Assembly: GCA_016946835.1 (NCBI GenBank)
Contig: JACVTC010000013.1
Span: 1,247,001-1,311,000 of the forward strand
DNA: 64,000 nucleotides
Origin: Neocallimastix lanati (nom. inval.)
Taxonomy: Eukaryota; Neocallimastigomycota; Neocallimastigomycetes; Neocallimastigales; Neocallimastigaceae
Reading direction: 5' to 3'
Shown piece by piece: positions 1 through 12,112 of this stretch. The stretch's first letter is position 1; every line of letters starts with the position of its first letter. The position numbers were made by a program, and so were the translations under genes. Under the pieces are notes generated by a model. It was not told the origin of the DNA. It searched no databases and saw nothing but the letters and a program-made list of their open reading frames with translations.

Positions 1-132
1 TATTAAAAATAAAAATCATATTTTAATTTCTTATTCTAAATCATTATTCAATATATATATATATATAAATCATATATATATATCTATTTATTTATCTATT
101 CATTTATTTATATACTTATTAATTATACATAG

Positions 133-1096
133 AAAGAAGATATAGTCACAGTCGTCCTAGAACCAATAGTTTATGTATTGATACTACCATCTATAAGAAT
201 AAAATTGCTTTCCAATCTACGAATATTCAAAATATTGAGAGTAATAAATCCATAGAAATTTGTCCCTTAAATGATAAAGCAATTAAAAGTACTAGTAAAA
301 CTATAGATGAAGGATCAACAGTAAACACCACAACAGCATCTACACCAACCAAAGATATATATAATGATAATATTTCAGTAAATTATGATGAATTAGTGGA
401 CGGTTGTACTAGAGTTGGTCTTTCCTTAACCCCTCAAGTAATATATAATATATTTAATATAATAAATACATAATACATTTTTTTTTTTGTATAAATTATT
501 CATTTAATGTTGAAACTCTAAAGACTACAAAAAAAAAAAAAAATTTTAACATTAATTTACTTATATATATATATATATATATAAATATTTTTTTTTTTTT
601 TAATTTTTTTTTCCATTAATATATTTTTTATTTATATATAATAACAAAAATTTTTGAAAAAAAAAAAGGAATATGAAACAATATTTAAATGCACCAAAAA
701 CAAAAATTGTAATATATATATATATATATATACATATTATGAATACTTTTATTATTATTATTTTTTTGCTAATTATATTTATTTTTTCAAATAAATCATT
801 AATTTTATTAATTAAAAAAAAAAAAAAAATTAAAAAATTAAAAAAATTATTTTTTTTTCTCAATAAATATTATTCTAAATTAAAAATTTTATAAAGCTAT
901 GGTTGGAATTCATAGATTTATTCTTAGAATTGGAGTATATTAAAAATTATATATATATATATATATATATATCTTTTTTATATAAATATTATAAATTTAT
1001 ATATATATATATTAATATTTTCAACATTTATTAATCATTCATAAAATATTTTATTTATATATATATATATATTGAATTATAATACTTTATATATTA

Positions 1097-1129
<33 letters not shown>

Positions 1130-1362
1130 TTTTATCAGGGAGGTTTATCTGTTAAGCGTTTAGAATTAGTACAAAATACCTTTAAAATGTTAATCAATGA
1201 TGATTCACCCAATAACGCTTTTATTTTATTAAAAGGTATTTAAATGTATATAAATATATAAATTTATATTTAAAAATAGAAAAAAAAATATTATCTTAAT
1301 AATATTATAAAATCCCTAATATCTTCTATAAATAATCATAATATTTTTTTTTATTATTATTC

Positions 1363-1441
<79 letters not shown>

Positions 1442-1467
1442 TATAAAATAAAATAAAATAAAATAAA

Positions 1468-1515
<48 letters not shown>

Positions 1516-1718
1516 CTAAATAATCAATAATTATATTTTCTTCTTCCATTGAATTAATAGATGCCAAAGCTAAATTTTCACCTAATGAGCATCCAAGAGT
1601 AAAATCAGGAGAATTGACTCCAGAACAAGTATTATATCGATTTTTATTCTTTTTTGAATCAGATCGACCAGATGGGGTCATTGAATTAATTGAATGGGAA
1701 TATTATTATGCAAGTAAG

Positions 1719-1756
<38 letters not shown>

Positions 1757-2106
1757 TAAAAATAAAAAAAAATAAAAAAAAAATAAAAGTTATAGTTAAA
1801 ATAAATAAATATAAAGAAAAAAATAAAGATAAAATGAAAATATATATATATATATATATAATAAATTTTTTATTTAATAGTAGATATTTATTATTAAAAT
1901 AATAAAAATTATTTTTTATCTTATCTTTATTATCTTTATTATATTTTTATAATTTTTAATTATTATTATTATTATTATTATTATTATTTTTTTTTTACCA
2001 TTTTCTAATAATAGCAATTTCAGCGGAAATATCGCAAGATTCCTTCTTTGAAAAACAAATGGTTCAATGTTGGCCAGGATTACAACTCTATGACAAATAT
2101 AGTGTA

Positions 2107-2142
<36 letters not shown>

Positions 2143-2392
2143 AATTATTAATTAAAAATATTAAGCTAAAAAACAAAAAAACAAAAAAACAAAATTTTTA
2201 TTAAAAAACTAAATAATAATAAATAATAATAATAAATTAATTTAATTTATTACAATAAATTTTTGTTTTTAGACTACACCAAAATTGAATAGTAAACGTA
2301 GAAGAGAAATTGCAGAACAATTAAATATTATGAACTATGTCAGTACGTATTAATTAATGACCATTATTTAGATTAGATTAAAGAAAAGCATA

Positions 2393-2484
<92 letters not shown>

Positions 2485-2540
2485 TAAAAAAAAATATTTA
2501 ATTTAAATAATATAATATTACAAAAAAAAAAAAAAAATGT

Positions 2541-2572
<32 letters not shown>

Positions 2573-3159
2573 ATTTTATTACAAAATATTAATTAAATAT
2601 AAAAATATTAAATCACTAAAAATACGATACTATATTTTGAAATTTATCTTTTAATTCTATTAATACAAAAACTGCTACTTCTACTAATAATAATTATAAT
2701 ATACAATTACCACTAATAATATTACTATAACTGCAACTACTTCTACTTCTATTACTACTAATAATAATAATATTAATACAACTGTTACTACAACTACTAC
2801 TACTTCTACTACTACTACTACTACTACTACTAATAATAATAATAATAATAATAATAACAGCTAATAATTATAGAGTTTTCCGAGATTTATTAGATATAGC
2901 ATTTATAGAATGTAATCAGGATGGTTTACATCATCTTGAGAAGAATGAAGTCTACGAAATACTGCGACACTTTTATCAATTAATTCATCAACCTTTTGAT
3001 GAAACTATTTTTGATGAGCTTTGGATTCGAATATATAGAGAATTAGAAGATGTCGTTACAATTTCTGACTATGAGGAACAACTTTATAATGCTATTAAGA
3101 AAGAAATTACTTACATGGAATATGAAATTTTTGCTCATGTTACGGATGAAGAAGATTAA
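133..3159 (+). CDS. Calcyphosine-like EF-hand protein (5' end outside window)
   Basis: Predicted calcium-binding EF-hand protein of the calcyphosine (CAPS/CAPSL/CAPS2) family. Exons that keep phase: 133-437, 1139-1235, 1561-1713, 2015-2103, 2273-2342, 2861-3159. The diagnostic part is exons 1139-2103: a stretch ending in HPRVKSGELTPEQVL, then FFESDRPDGVIELIEWEYYYA and SAEISQDSFF..CWPGLQ, which follow the calcyphosine pattern HPK..GE..E.QV..FL..FD....DG.V...EF..YYAGVSASI. The first exon carries LVDGCTRVGLSLTPQ, like the end of EF-hand 1. EF-hand loops look degenerate (LINDDSPNNAFILL lacks most ligands). The 3' exon encodes an acidic helical region ending HVTDEED. A candidate exon at 897-934 has good borders but does not keep phase, so 438-1138 is unresolved. 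The start codon lies upstream of base 1. Family members are often found with motile cilia or flagella; a flagellar role is inference. Confidence 0.8.
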
Positions 3160-4495
3160 ATATGAATTTCAAATTAAAAATAGTTAAAATATATATATAT
3201 ATATTGATAAAAATAGTAACAAATAAATAAATATATATATATATATTACAGTCATATTTTCAAAATATCTCTTTAAAAAAAAAAAAAAAAAAATTCAATA
3301 AAAATAGAATAATAAATAATTAGAAATTTTTTTTTTTTGATTATGTAGTAATAAATAATATTATTAATATTATTAGTATATATATAGAAATGATATTTAT
3401 TGTTATACAAGAAAAAAAAAAAGGTTTTATAAAACAATAATGCAATATTTTTACAACAAAAACAAAACATAAATAGAATCATCTTCTATATATATTGAAT
3501 AATATTAAAAGATACCTTAATTTTTATATATTATAATATATTAAAAAATATAATAAATATTATTTAACTCTAATTTTTTTTTTATTTTATTATCTTAATA
3601 TTATAATTTTATTTATTAAATAATTAATATTATTATTCAAAATAAAATTTTTACTGAATGTCTTTTACTTTAATAATGTGTAAAAATAACATCTTTTATA
3701 ATTATTGATTTTTAACATAAATAAATTTTATCCTAACAAAATATTAAAAATTAAATATTTTTTTTTGGAGGGAAAATATTTAATTTATCTTTTTTTTTTT
3801 TAATAATAAACACACATTAATTATATTTTATACAAAAATAAATATTTTCAATATTTATCTCTATTAAATCTCTTTTAAAACATTTGCCATTCATACTAAA
3901 GTTTACTTTTAGTATTTATTAACTATTTAATAATATTTATTATTTATTTTCATTTAATTTATATAGAATATTTTTTATAAAATATTGGTATTGCCCTTTT
4001 TAAGAATTCCGCCAAGCCCACAATTTTTGGAACAGGTGACTCAGATGAACCTTTGAAAAGTAGTTCATTTAAATGTCTCTGTTCCCCACTATCGAAATGT
4101 AGTTCATTTAAAACTAAAGTCCAACCAAGAAGGAACAAGTATATATAATGATTGATTTAATCTTCAAAATCAGAAATAGAGTCATAGGAAGAAAGAGGAT
4201 TAAACGCTCTAATCTTCCTAAGGAATAAAACATAGAGATCATCGATGAAATTTAAAGAATTCCATCTAAAAGATGCAAGAGCATCGCATTTAAAAATCTA
4301 ATGTTCAAAAAATTGGTTACCTTCGCCACAACAGGGGTAAGACATGAGACAATCTTCTGAAACTCTACCAATTCTAATAGCAATAGTAGTATTGTATTTA
4401 TAAAGTCATTGTTTTCTGAACATGTTTTACCATTTTTAGAGAAGGAACCTTGACGAACACCTCTTTTAATAGGAATAACTACATGTAATAAAAAG

Positions 4496-4528
<33 letters not shown>

Positions 4529-4540
4529 TAAAAAAATAAA

Positions 4541-4573
<33 letters not shown>

Positions 4574-4757
4574 ACAAAATAAAATAAAATAATGGTATAA
4601 TGTATTCTAGTTTCATTTAATTAATATCTGTAAGACTTCACAAGGACATTATATAATTGAATATCTTTATAATTATTATTAAAAAAAAAATTATTATATT
4701 TTATTTTACTTTATTTATTTATTTATTGTTTTTTATTTTATTGTATTTATTTATTAT

Positions 4758-4806
<49 letters not shown>

Positions 4807-5199
4807 ATTATTTATTTACTTGTTAATTGCAAATTTTCTAATTTCTAAATAATGTAAAAAAAAAAAATTTTTTATATATATATATTTTATAATACATAAC
4901 ATTTTACGATTATTAAATTAATTATAAAAACAAATATATTTTTCTTTCTTGCCTTTTTAATTTTTAACTTTTATTTTTTATTTATTTATTTTTTTTTTTT
5001 ATAAAAAAATAAATAAATAAATAAATAAAATAAAATAAAATTAAAGCAAAAAAAAAAAAAAGTTTTTATAATATATGCATTTTTATAAATTATTTTATAT
5101 TATAGATTATTTTTTTATTAATACATTTATAATATATATTATTACTTTTTTTTTATTATTATTATTTTTATTTATTTATTTGCTTATTTATTAATTTAT
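3160..5199. other. Convergent intergenic region
   Basis: Gap between the 3' ends of the calcyphosine-like gene and calnexin. Apart from the LINE relic listed separately it holds only A+T simple sequence: long A tracts at about 4500-4570 and a long T tract at about 4760-4802. The open frames here are poly-Phe or poly-Lys artefacts of homopolymers. Confidence 0.7.
3985..4490 (-). pseudogene. Decayed LINE (non-LTR retrotransposon) reverse transcriptase relic
   Basis: An island clearly richer in G+C than its surroundings. On the minus strand it reads IPIKRGVRQGSFS near 4485-4441, matching the reverse-transcriptase palm motif of LINEs (GvrQGcplSP). About 50 codons on, in another frame, it reads SYPCCGEGNQFFEH, a stop codon, then IFKCDALASFR (about 4340-4250), which fits the C-x-x-C..H..C zinc motif near the end of LINE ORF2 proteins. 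Translation continues to about 3985 with one more in-frame stop. The two motifs normally lie hundreds of residues apart, so an internal deletion, at least one frameshift and two stops mark it as dead. No target-site duplication was seen. Identification rests on short motifs. Confidence 0.7.
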
Positions 5200-8100
5200 T
5201 TATTCATCTTTCTTTTCTTCTTCTTTCTTTTCTTCTTCTTCCTTTTCTTCTTCCTTTTCTTTAGCAGCAGTACGTTGCTTAAGATTTTCAGAAGTAACAT
5301 TTTCTTCAACATTGTTGGTTTCACCAGCTTCTTCACCCTTTGGTTCAGCATCTTCATCTTCAACCTTTTCTTCCTTCTTAAGTTCTTCTAAAGACTTTCT
5401 CTTTGGACGACCAACTAAGAGTAAGCTAAGGAATGGGAAGGTAACAATAACACAGGCAATAGTACCATAAATTGGATTCTTCTTGAAAGTATTAATTGGA
5501 TCCTTCTTGAATTCTTCAATAAAGGCACCAAGCTTTTCCTTGAAACCTTCTTCGTTACCCTTTAACATTTCTTCCTTTTCCTTATCACTGTTCTTTTCAT
5601 ATTCAATCATTTCAATCTTGTTCTTAACAGCCCAGGTTTGGTTGGCGAATTCTTCAGCATCAGCTTCACTGTGACCAATGTAAATATTATCAAACATAAT
5701 TTGGTTTTGCATAGTCCAAAGTTCGAAACCAATAGCAACCATTGGTTCAAAGTTGTGTGGATCGTTATCTTCGAAGTAGTTTGGATTTGCTATTTATAAT
5801 AATATTATATTAAAATTATTATTATTATTATAAAATAAAAATAATAGAAATAATAATAAAGAAAAATTTTATTTATTAATAAATATTATAAATTTAAAAT
5901 AAAAAAAAAAATAATTTAATTTAATAGAATTTAAAATTAATATATATTTGAATAATTATCTTTCTTCTATTTATTTTAATTATTTTATTATTTATAGCTC
6001 AAAAATAATAATAAGAAAAAAATAAAAATACTCACGAATCTTTCTTGGAGCCCATGGACCCTTGTAATCTGGGTTATCGATGAGTGGAGCCTTCCATTTA
6101 CCCTTGAAATCTGGATTCTTCTTCATTGGACGCTTCCATTCACCACAGTTACCACTTTCACATTTTGGATTTGCTGTAATATTTTAAATATAACGAGTTT
6201 ATTTATTTATTTATTTATTTTTTTAAATAAACGAAAAAAAATAATTATAATAAATATATATTAATGATATGAATATTTATATAAAAAAATATACGAAATA
6301 ATATATATATACGTTAATTTAATTTATACTTACGAATTTGAACTGGAACCCATTCACCATCTTCTTCATCATCCCTTTATTATTTGAAATTGTAATTACA
6401 ACAACAATATTAATAATAATAATATTAATATTAATAATTAAAAGATTAATAGATGAGATATATATATAAATTATATTAATTTATATTCTATAAAATTTTT
6501 ACTAAAAAAAAAAAAAAAAGTTAATATTAATTATTTTACCAGTCTTCTGGTTTTTCAGCTTCTGGGTCATTAATCATTTCTGGTTCATCATCTAACCAAT
6601 CATCTGGCTTAACAGCATCTTCATCTGGAATATATTCTGGAGCATCTTCATCCCAGTCATCTGGCTTAGTAGCTTCTGGATCTGGAATCCTATTTTTTTT
6701 TATTTTGGAAGGAAAAAAATTTTTTTTTTGAATTAATATATATTGTAATTATTACATTATTTAATATATTATAAAATTATAAATAATAATTCGTTTTAAA
6801 ATAAATATATAAACTAGATAAATTTTATATATATTATGAAGATATAAAATATATTTACTTAGCAGTATCAACCCAATCTTCTGGTTTCTTATCTTCTGGA
6901 TCATTAATTTCCTTTGGTGGGTTAACAGCTGGTCTGAAATCTTCTAAAAGATTACCAGCCTTAGCAGTCTTATTATTAATCTTAATTTCAAAACTATTAT
7001 CTGGACGAACGATTAAAGTATATAAGACAGTAGTCTTTTCAATCTTGGCTTGTGGTGGAGATTCTAAGTGCTTTTCTTCATATTCACCAGTAAGTGGGTT
7101 CTTGTGACGGAAAATAAAGTGAACCTTGTTAGTACTACCACATCTATCTGGACCAAACACTGTTTATGAATTTTAAAACCAAAAAAAAAAAAAAAAAAAA
7201 TTAAAATTAAAATTAAAATTAAAAAAAAAATTTAAACATTAGTATTATTCTTCTTAAAAAATAATAATAAATAAGTACATAAAAATGATTTTATAAAAAT
7301 AGATAAAATTAAAAATGATAAATACTAATAACGTATGGAGTCTTATCATTATATTTCTTTGGATCGTATTCTTCATCTTGTTTCTTAATTAACTTTAAGT
7401 AAGCACCACCACATTCTAATTCATTTTGTAATTTAACTTCATATCTTAATTTTTATATAATTATATATATAAAAAGAATAAAAATATAATAATTAATATA
7501 ATCATTAATAATTATTTCAAAATTATATTTATATTACATATAAAAATAATTATTTTCGTCATCTTTTTCAATTTTTATTGAATTAATATACTTACTGAAC
7601 AACAAGAGTTTTTCCATCATTATCAATAACTTCTGGGAATTTAGCAGAAATAGCCTATAAATTTAAATTATTTTTTATATTTTCCTTTAATATTAATATA
7701 CATATTTTTTATTATTATTCTTCAATCTATATTTCAAAAAATTTAAATTTATTTACATGGTGAGCAGCAGCAGATTTTACAACAAGACCCTTATCACCAA
7801 TGATATTCTTGTAAACAGTTGGTTCTTCAACAGCCCATTTACCGTTGTATTGTAAAAGATTTTCATCATTTTCAGTCTCAGAAATCTTCTTAGAATGAGA
7901 AACTTCCCAACGAGAATCCCATGAAGAAGTGAATTGTTCAATGAAAGGAGCCTTAATATCAGTTGGCTTTTATAAAATAATAGTAATTAAAATAAACAAT
8001 AAAATAATGAAATATAAAATGATATAAAATGATATTTTAGTATTTCCTACATATACACACTTATATTACTTTGGAAAATTTTTAAACTTTTAAATATAAA

Positions 8101-8248
8101 TAAATTATGTTTTTATAAATATAAATTTATCTCAATTTGTACATATAATTACCTTAAAAGTTACAATTTCACTTTGAGCTTCTTCTTCAGCTAAAACTGG
8201 AAGAAGCATACATGAAAGAATACAAATAGCCTTTAAAAATCTATTCAT
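5200..8248 (-). CDS. Calnexin, ER lectin chaperone
   Basis: Type I ER membrane chaperone that binds monoglucosylated N-glycoproteins during folding. Nine exons in phase, 5' to 3': 8248-8153, 7966-7757, 7654-7596, 7444-7326, 7159-6859, 6689-6540, 6374-6334, 6173-6036, 5789-5200; 567 residues. Residues 1-20 are a signal peptide ending LPVLA. Lectin domain signatures include ECGGAYLKL and [19 protein letters not shown]. The Pro-rich arm has type 1 repeats ([36 protein letters not shown]) followed by type 2 repeats ([29 protein letters not shown]). One membrane segment lies near 478-498 ([17 protein letters not shown]), then a cytosolic tail rich in Glu and Lys. The protein ends KKDE, a fit to the KKXX dilysine ER-retrieval signal. 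The exon 4 donor was placed at GTATTT so that the conserved YVIMFGPD is restored. Confidence 0.96.
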
Positions 8249-8860
8249 TTTAACTTTTTTTTATATATATTTTACTTCTTTTTAATGTTTATAATTAATT
8301 TTTATTATTTTTATATTATATAAAAATTTATATATAACATATAAAAATAAAACAAAAAAAAAAAAAAAAATTAGTATATTTATTACATAGAAAATAAGTA
8401 TTTTGATCAAATAAAATATTCATATTTTATATATATGAATATCCATAAAATAATGAATGGTATTTTTAAAGTTTCTTTTCTATATTCTGTTTTATTTATG
8501 TAACATCTATAAAATAAATAAAATCGCATATATTCACGACGTATAAATCTCTCTATATATACTACATATATATATCCTGTGAAATTAAAAATAAATTTTG
8601 TTCTTAGATAGCAATACTTTTACTTTTCATACTTGCCATTATTAAAATTACAATACGATTTAGACAAAAAAAATAACATCAAGTATATATTAATTTATTT
8701 GTTTATTTATTTATTAATTTACTTTATTATTCTTTAATTTTCTCTTGTATAATAGAATATTTATTTATTTATTTATTTAATATTTATTTACTTTGTTAAA
8801 TTATTTTTTTTTTATTTTTTTTTTTTGTTGTTGTTGCTGTTGTTGTATTCAATTTATTTC

Positions 8861-8905
<45 letters not shown>

Positions 8906-9519
8906 AATCATATTTTTATTTATTTATCAATTATTTCTTTTTTTTTTTTTTCTTTTACAATTAATTGTTTTATATATACACCATCCTATTGCATATTATA
9001 CAATAATAATTTCTTTTTAAAGCAGTACATAACATATATCATTTCCTTATATTTAAAAAAATATATACATATATATACACATTACCTTTTTTTTTTTTTT
9101 TTTGGTTTTATTGAAGATATTAAGAAAATAAAAAAAAAAAAATCAAAAGTGTTTTTATTCAAAGAAAAGAAAATTTAAGAAATTTTAATTGTATTTATTT
9201 AAAAAATTTTTTTTTCTACTTATTATTAATTAATTTATTAATTATAAATAATTTATTTATTTTTTATTTGTTTGTTTATTTATTTATTTATTTTATTGAA
9301 TAATAAATTAATATATTTTTTGATTTATTTATTGATTTTTCATTAATTAATTATAATTAGATGATTAAATAATTAATATTAATATTTATGTGGATGATTT
9401 ATATATATATAAATAAATAAATTAATTTTAATTAAAATAGTTTAACCATATAATAAAATATTATTCTAATATATTTTAAATTATTAATGATTTAAATTTT
9501 TTTAGTTTTATTTGGTTTT
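8249..9519. other. Intergenic region upstream of calnexin
   Basis: AT-rich sequence with T tracts (for example about 8864-8900). The start of calnexin lies at its left edge, so its promoter must be here, but no specific element can be named. The open frame around 8825-9178 is a homopolymer artefact. Confidence 0.5.
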
Positions 9520-9645
9520 AAATAGTTATTGGAATTGGAATAGTAGTACTTTACACCAATTTTATAATTTATTTCTATAATTCTCAATATTTCTTATATT
9601 TCAATCAACATGTATCATGGTTGTATCCTCAACGGTGATGGTAAG
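9520..9645 (+). other. Possible orphan coding exon
   Basis: After a TTTTAAATAG acceptor-like site the plus strand reads IGIGIVVLYTNFIIYFY and runs on to LYPQR then a stop, about 38 codons without interruption and less repetitive than its surroundings. It looks like a membrane-segment exon, but no partner exons are visible on either side. It could be the last exon of a lost gene or chance. Confidence 0.2.
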
Positions 9646-9776
9646 TAGATTACAGAGAAAAATTATATACATTCAAATTTATATCTAAATACAATTAAAA
9701 TAGAGAAAATATGGGTATGAAATATCTATTTAAAAAAAATATTTAAACAACAAAACAACATTAAAATAAATAGTAA

Positions 9777-10375
9777 ATAATAGATAATAAGTAATAAATA
9801 ATAAAAAGAATTAAAAGAGTTATTTATTAATAAATAATAAATAATAAATAATAAATAATAAATAATAAATAATAAATAATAAATAATTAATAATGAATTA
9901 TAAATAATAAATAATAAATAATAAAAAGAGTATTTATTAATAAATAATAAATAATAAATAATAAATAATAAATAATAAATAATAAATAATAAATAATAAA
10001 TAATAAATAATAAATAATAAATAATAAATAATAAATAATAAATAATAAATAATAAATAATAAATAATAAATAATAAATAATAAATAATAAATAATAAATA
10101 ATAAATAATAAATAATAAATAATAAATAATAAATAATAAATAATAAATAATAAATAATAAATAATAAATAATAATAATAATAATAATAATAAATAATAAA
10201 TAATTGAATAATAAATAGATAATAATAAATAATAAATAATAAATAATAAATAATAAATAATTAAATAAATAAATAATAAATAATAAAAAAGAGTATTTAT
10301 TAATAAATAATAAATAATAAAAAAGAGTATTTATTAATAAATAATGAATAATAAATAATAAATAATAAATAAATA
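9777..10375. repeat. 7-base satellite array (TAAATAA) with GAGTATTT spacer, block A
   Basis: Dozens of head-to-tail copies of the 7-mer TAAATAA, interrupted several times by the same spacer, AATAAAAAGAGTATTTATT (for example at about 9920, 10285 and 10317). The identical spacer is found in three other blocks further right, so this is one dispersed satellite family rather than independent microsatellites. Confidence 0.9.
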
Positions 10376-11251
10376 TATATTAATTATAAATGAATTTAAT
10401 AATATTTGGATACAAAAGTAAATAAATATATGGAATAAAATTATAAAACAAAAACCAATTATAAATTGACATATATTTTTGTATTTCTTATTAGTTAATG
10501 TATTACATTAATGTATACAATTTTTAGTTTTTTTAAAAAAAATTTTATTTAATTAATTTTTAAATTTTTTTTTTTCTATTTCGTTCCATCAAAAATGAAA
10601 AAAAGAAAGAAAGAAAAGGAATAAAAATATAAAAATGAATAAAAACAAAAATGAATTAAATAAATAAATAAAAAAAAAAAAAAAAAAAAAAGAATTAGAA
10701 GAAAAAAAAACTTTCATATTTCTTTAATAATTATATAATAATTTCTTATTTATATTTATAATCATACTTAATAAAATAAATAGATACAAAGTTCTACTAT
10801 TATTGTTTTTTTTTTTTTTTTAATTAAAAGCACATAATAGTGTGAACGTTATTTTTAAATTTTTTTTTTTTTATTTTCTAATCTTTAAATTTTTATATTT
10901 TTTTAACATTTTGAAATAATCATTTCTTTTTTAATCTACTAAAAATCTTATCTATTTATATGAATAATAGTTAATACTAAATTTCTACTTAAAAGGATGA
11001 ACAAATCATCCAAACAACTATTCATCCACTATTAAAATTATTAAAATTAACCACTTTAAAAAAAGGATAAAAAAAAAAAAAGTGATTAGGATTAGATTAT
11101 TAATTAATAATATTATTTTTCCAGAAATAATTAAACTTTAAGATCGGTCGTACATAAAAGCAGTAAAACAGTACAAACTATTGATTTGATCTAGTCATTA
11201 AAAAAATTTATTTTATTTTATTTAATGAATATTCATTTATTATTATTATTA

Positions 11252-11282
<31 letters not shown>

Positions 11283-11459
11283 TAAGCTGATTATTTATAT
11301 ATAAACAAATTAATTAATTATTTAATATCTATGTAATAAATATAATAAATATAATAGATATAAAAAATTATAATAAATATATAAATATAAAACAATTTTA
11401 AAAAGAAATGATTAAAGCGAAATTTTAAATAAATTTTTAAATATATAAATAAATAGAAA
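10376..11459. other. Intergenic, nothing recognised
   Basis: AT-rich filler between the satellite and the SINE-like element. Homopolymer tracts and TTTA repeats only; no frame or RNA motif could be supported. Confidence 0.5.
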
Positions 11460-11474
11460 TATAATTTATCCACA
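11460..11474. repeat. Target-site duplication, left copy
   Basis: TATAATTTATCCACA, 15 bp, directly before the tRNA-like head. A perfect copy follows the element at 11918-11932. Confidence 0.85.
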
Positions 11475-11549
11475 GCCATGTTGGTCCAGTCGGTTAGGAC
11501 GATACAGGTCACTGTAGAGGGCGGGGTTCGAATCCTCGGCATGGCACCA
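11475..11549 (+). promoter_or_regulatory. tRNA-like head with Pol III A and B boxes
   Basis: A box at about 11482-11493 and B box at 11526-11536 (GGTTCGAATCC, a full match to the consensus). This is the presumed internal promoter of the retroposon. Three of four tRNA stems are intact; the anticodon arm is two bases short of the standard spacing. Confidence 0.75.
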
Positions 11550-11854
11550 AATAATCGGATGAGGTTTCTATCCTGGGATATCATGAGACCACACGTGATG
11601 TCCATAAGGCTTTCCCTCAGATGATTATTTCACCCAACCCTGATACTACGCTTTGAATTGAAGCATAGACCTTGATGATTGTAAAATTTCCAATCGCCAA
11701 TGATTACACCCACTAGGGAGGAGTTAATGGTTCCGTTCTGATGCTCGTGGTCATTAGAGATATATGTAGGAACGTTAGGAATGCATCTCCGGGCAGTGTG
11801 TAACGACGATTGAGAGCGGCGAAGCTGATACAGTATGCCAATAACTCATCACCT

Positions 11855-11904
11855 TACAGTTAATTAATAACTGTATGGCCATATGGGAGATGGGTACCCA
11901 TATG
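11855..11904 (+). repeat. Two adjacent hairpins at the SINE 3' end
   Basis: TACAGTT (11855-11861) pairs with AACTGTA (11869-11875) over a 7-base loop. Immediately after, CATATGGG (11880-11887) pairs with CCCATATG (11897-11904) over a 9-base loop. Their position just before the target duplication suggests a role in recognition by the reverse transcriptase of a partner LINE; that role is inference. Confidence 0.7.
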
Positions 11905-11917
11905 TGCAAGTCTATGT

Positions 11918-11932
11918 TATAATTTATCCACA
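11918..11932. repeat. Target-site duplication, right copy
   Basis: Perfect 15-bp match to the left copy at 11460-11474. Confidence 0.85.
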
Positions 11933-12065
11933 TTTTTAAATTTTTTAATTTTATGTTATAAATTAAAATTCAAATAATTCTTATTACAAATTACTTCCAT
12001 AGTATATCATCATATATGATAAAACATTTTTTTCTTTCAAAGTTTTAAAAAACCTTTTTAAAATT

Positions 12066-12112
<47 letters not shown>

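Larger units (their letters stand above)
11475..11917 (+). mobile_element. tRNA-derived SINE-like retroposon, full length
   Basis: A 443-bp, comparatively G+C-rich element flanked by perfect 15-bp direct repeats. Its first 72 bases fold as a tRNA: acceptor GCCATGT pairs with GCATGGC (11539-11545), D stem GTCC/GGAC, T arm CGGGG-TTCGAAT-CCTCG. The A box (TGGTCCAGTCGG) and B box (GGTTCGAATCC) needed for Pol III are present. The anticodon arm is off-standard (TACAG, 4-base loop, CTGTA), so it is unlikely to be a working tRNA. ACCA follows the acceptor stem, as in a mature tRNA 3' end. The 370-bp body matches nothing I recognise and ends in two strong hairpins and no poly(A). Long target duplications are typical of LINE-driven insertion; the element encodes no protein. 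Confidence 0.8.

Noticed and set aside
897-934. Second exon of the calcyphosine-like gene
   Set aside because: Borders look canonical, but its 38 bases break phase with both neighbours, so it was left out of the model.
4252-4575. 107-codon minus-strand frame as a gene
   Set aside because: The first third is poly-Phe from a T tract and the rest is one frame of the broken LINE relic.
9777-10375. CRISPR-like or coding repeat array
   Set aside because: Units are contiguous 7-mers without unique spacers, in a eukaryotic genome.
11475-11549. Functional tRNA gene
   Set aside because: The anticodon arm lacks a 7-base loop, spacing is short, and the unit is embedded in a 443-bp element with target duplications.
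11318-11605. 95-codon minus-strand frame over the SINE head
   Set aside because: It reads antisense across the tRNA-like head and into AT filler; the RNA structure and flanking repeats explain the sequence better.
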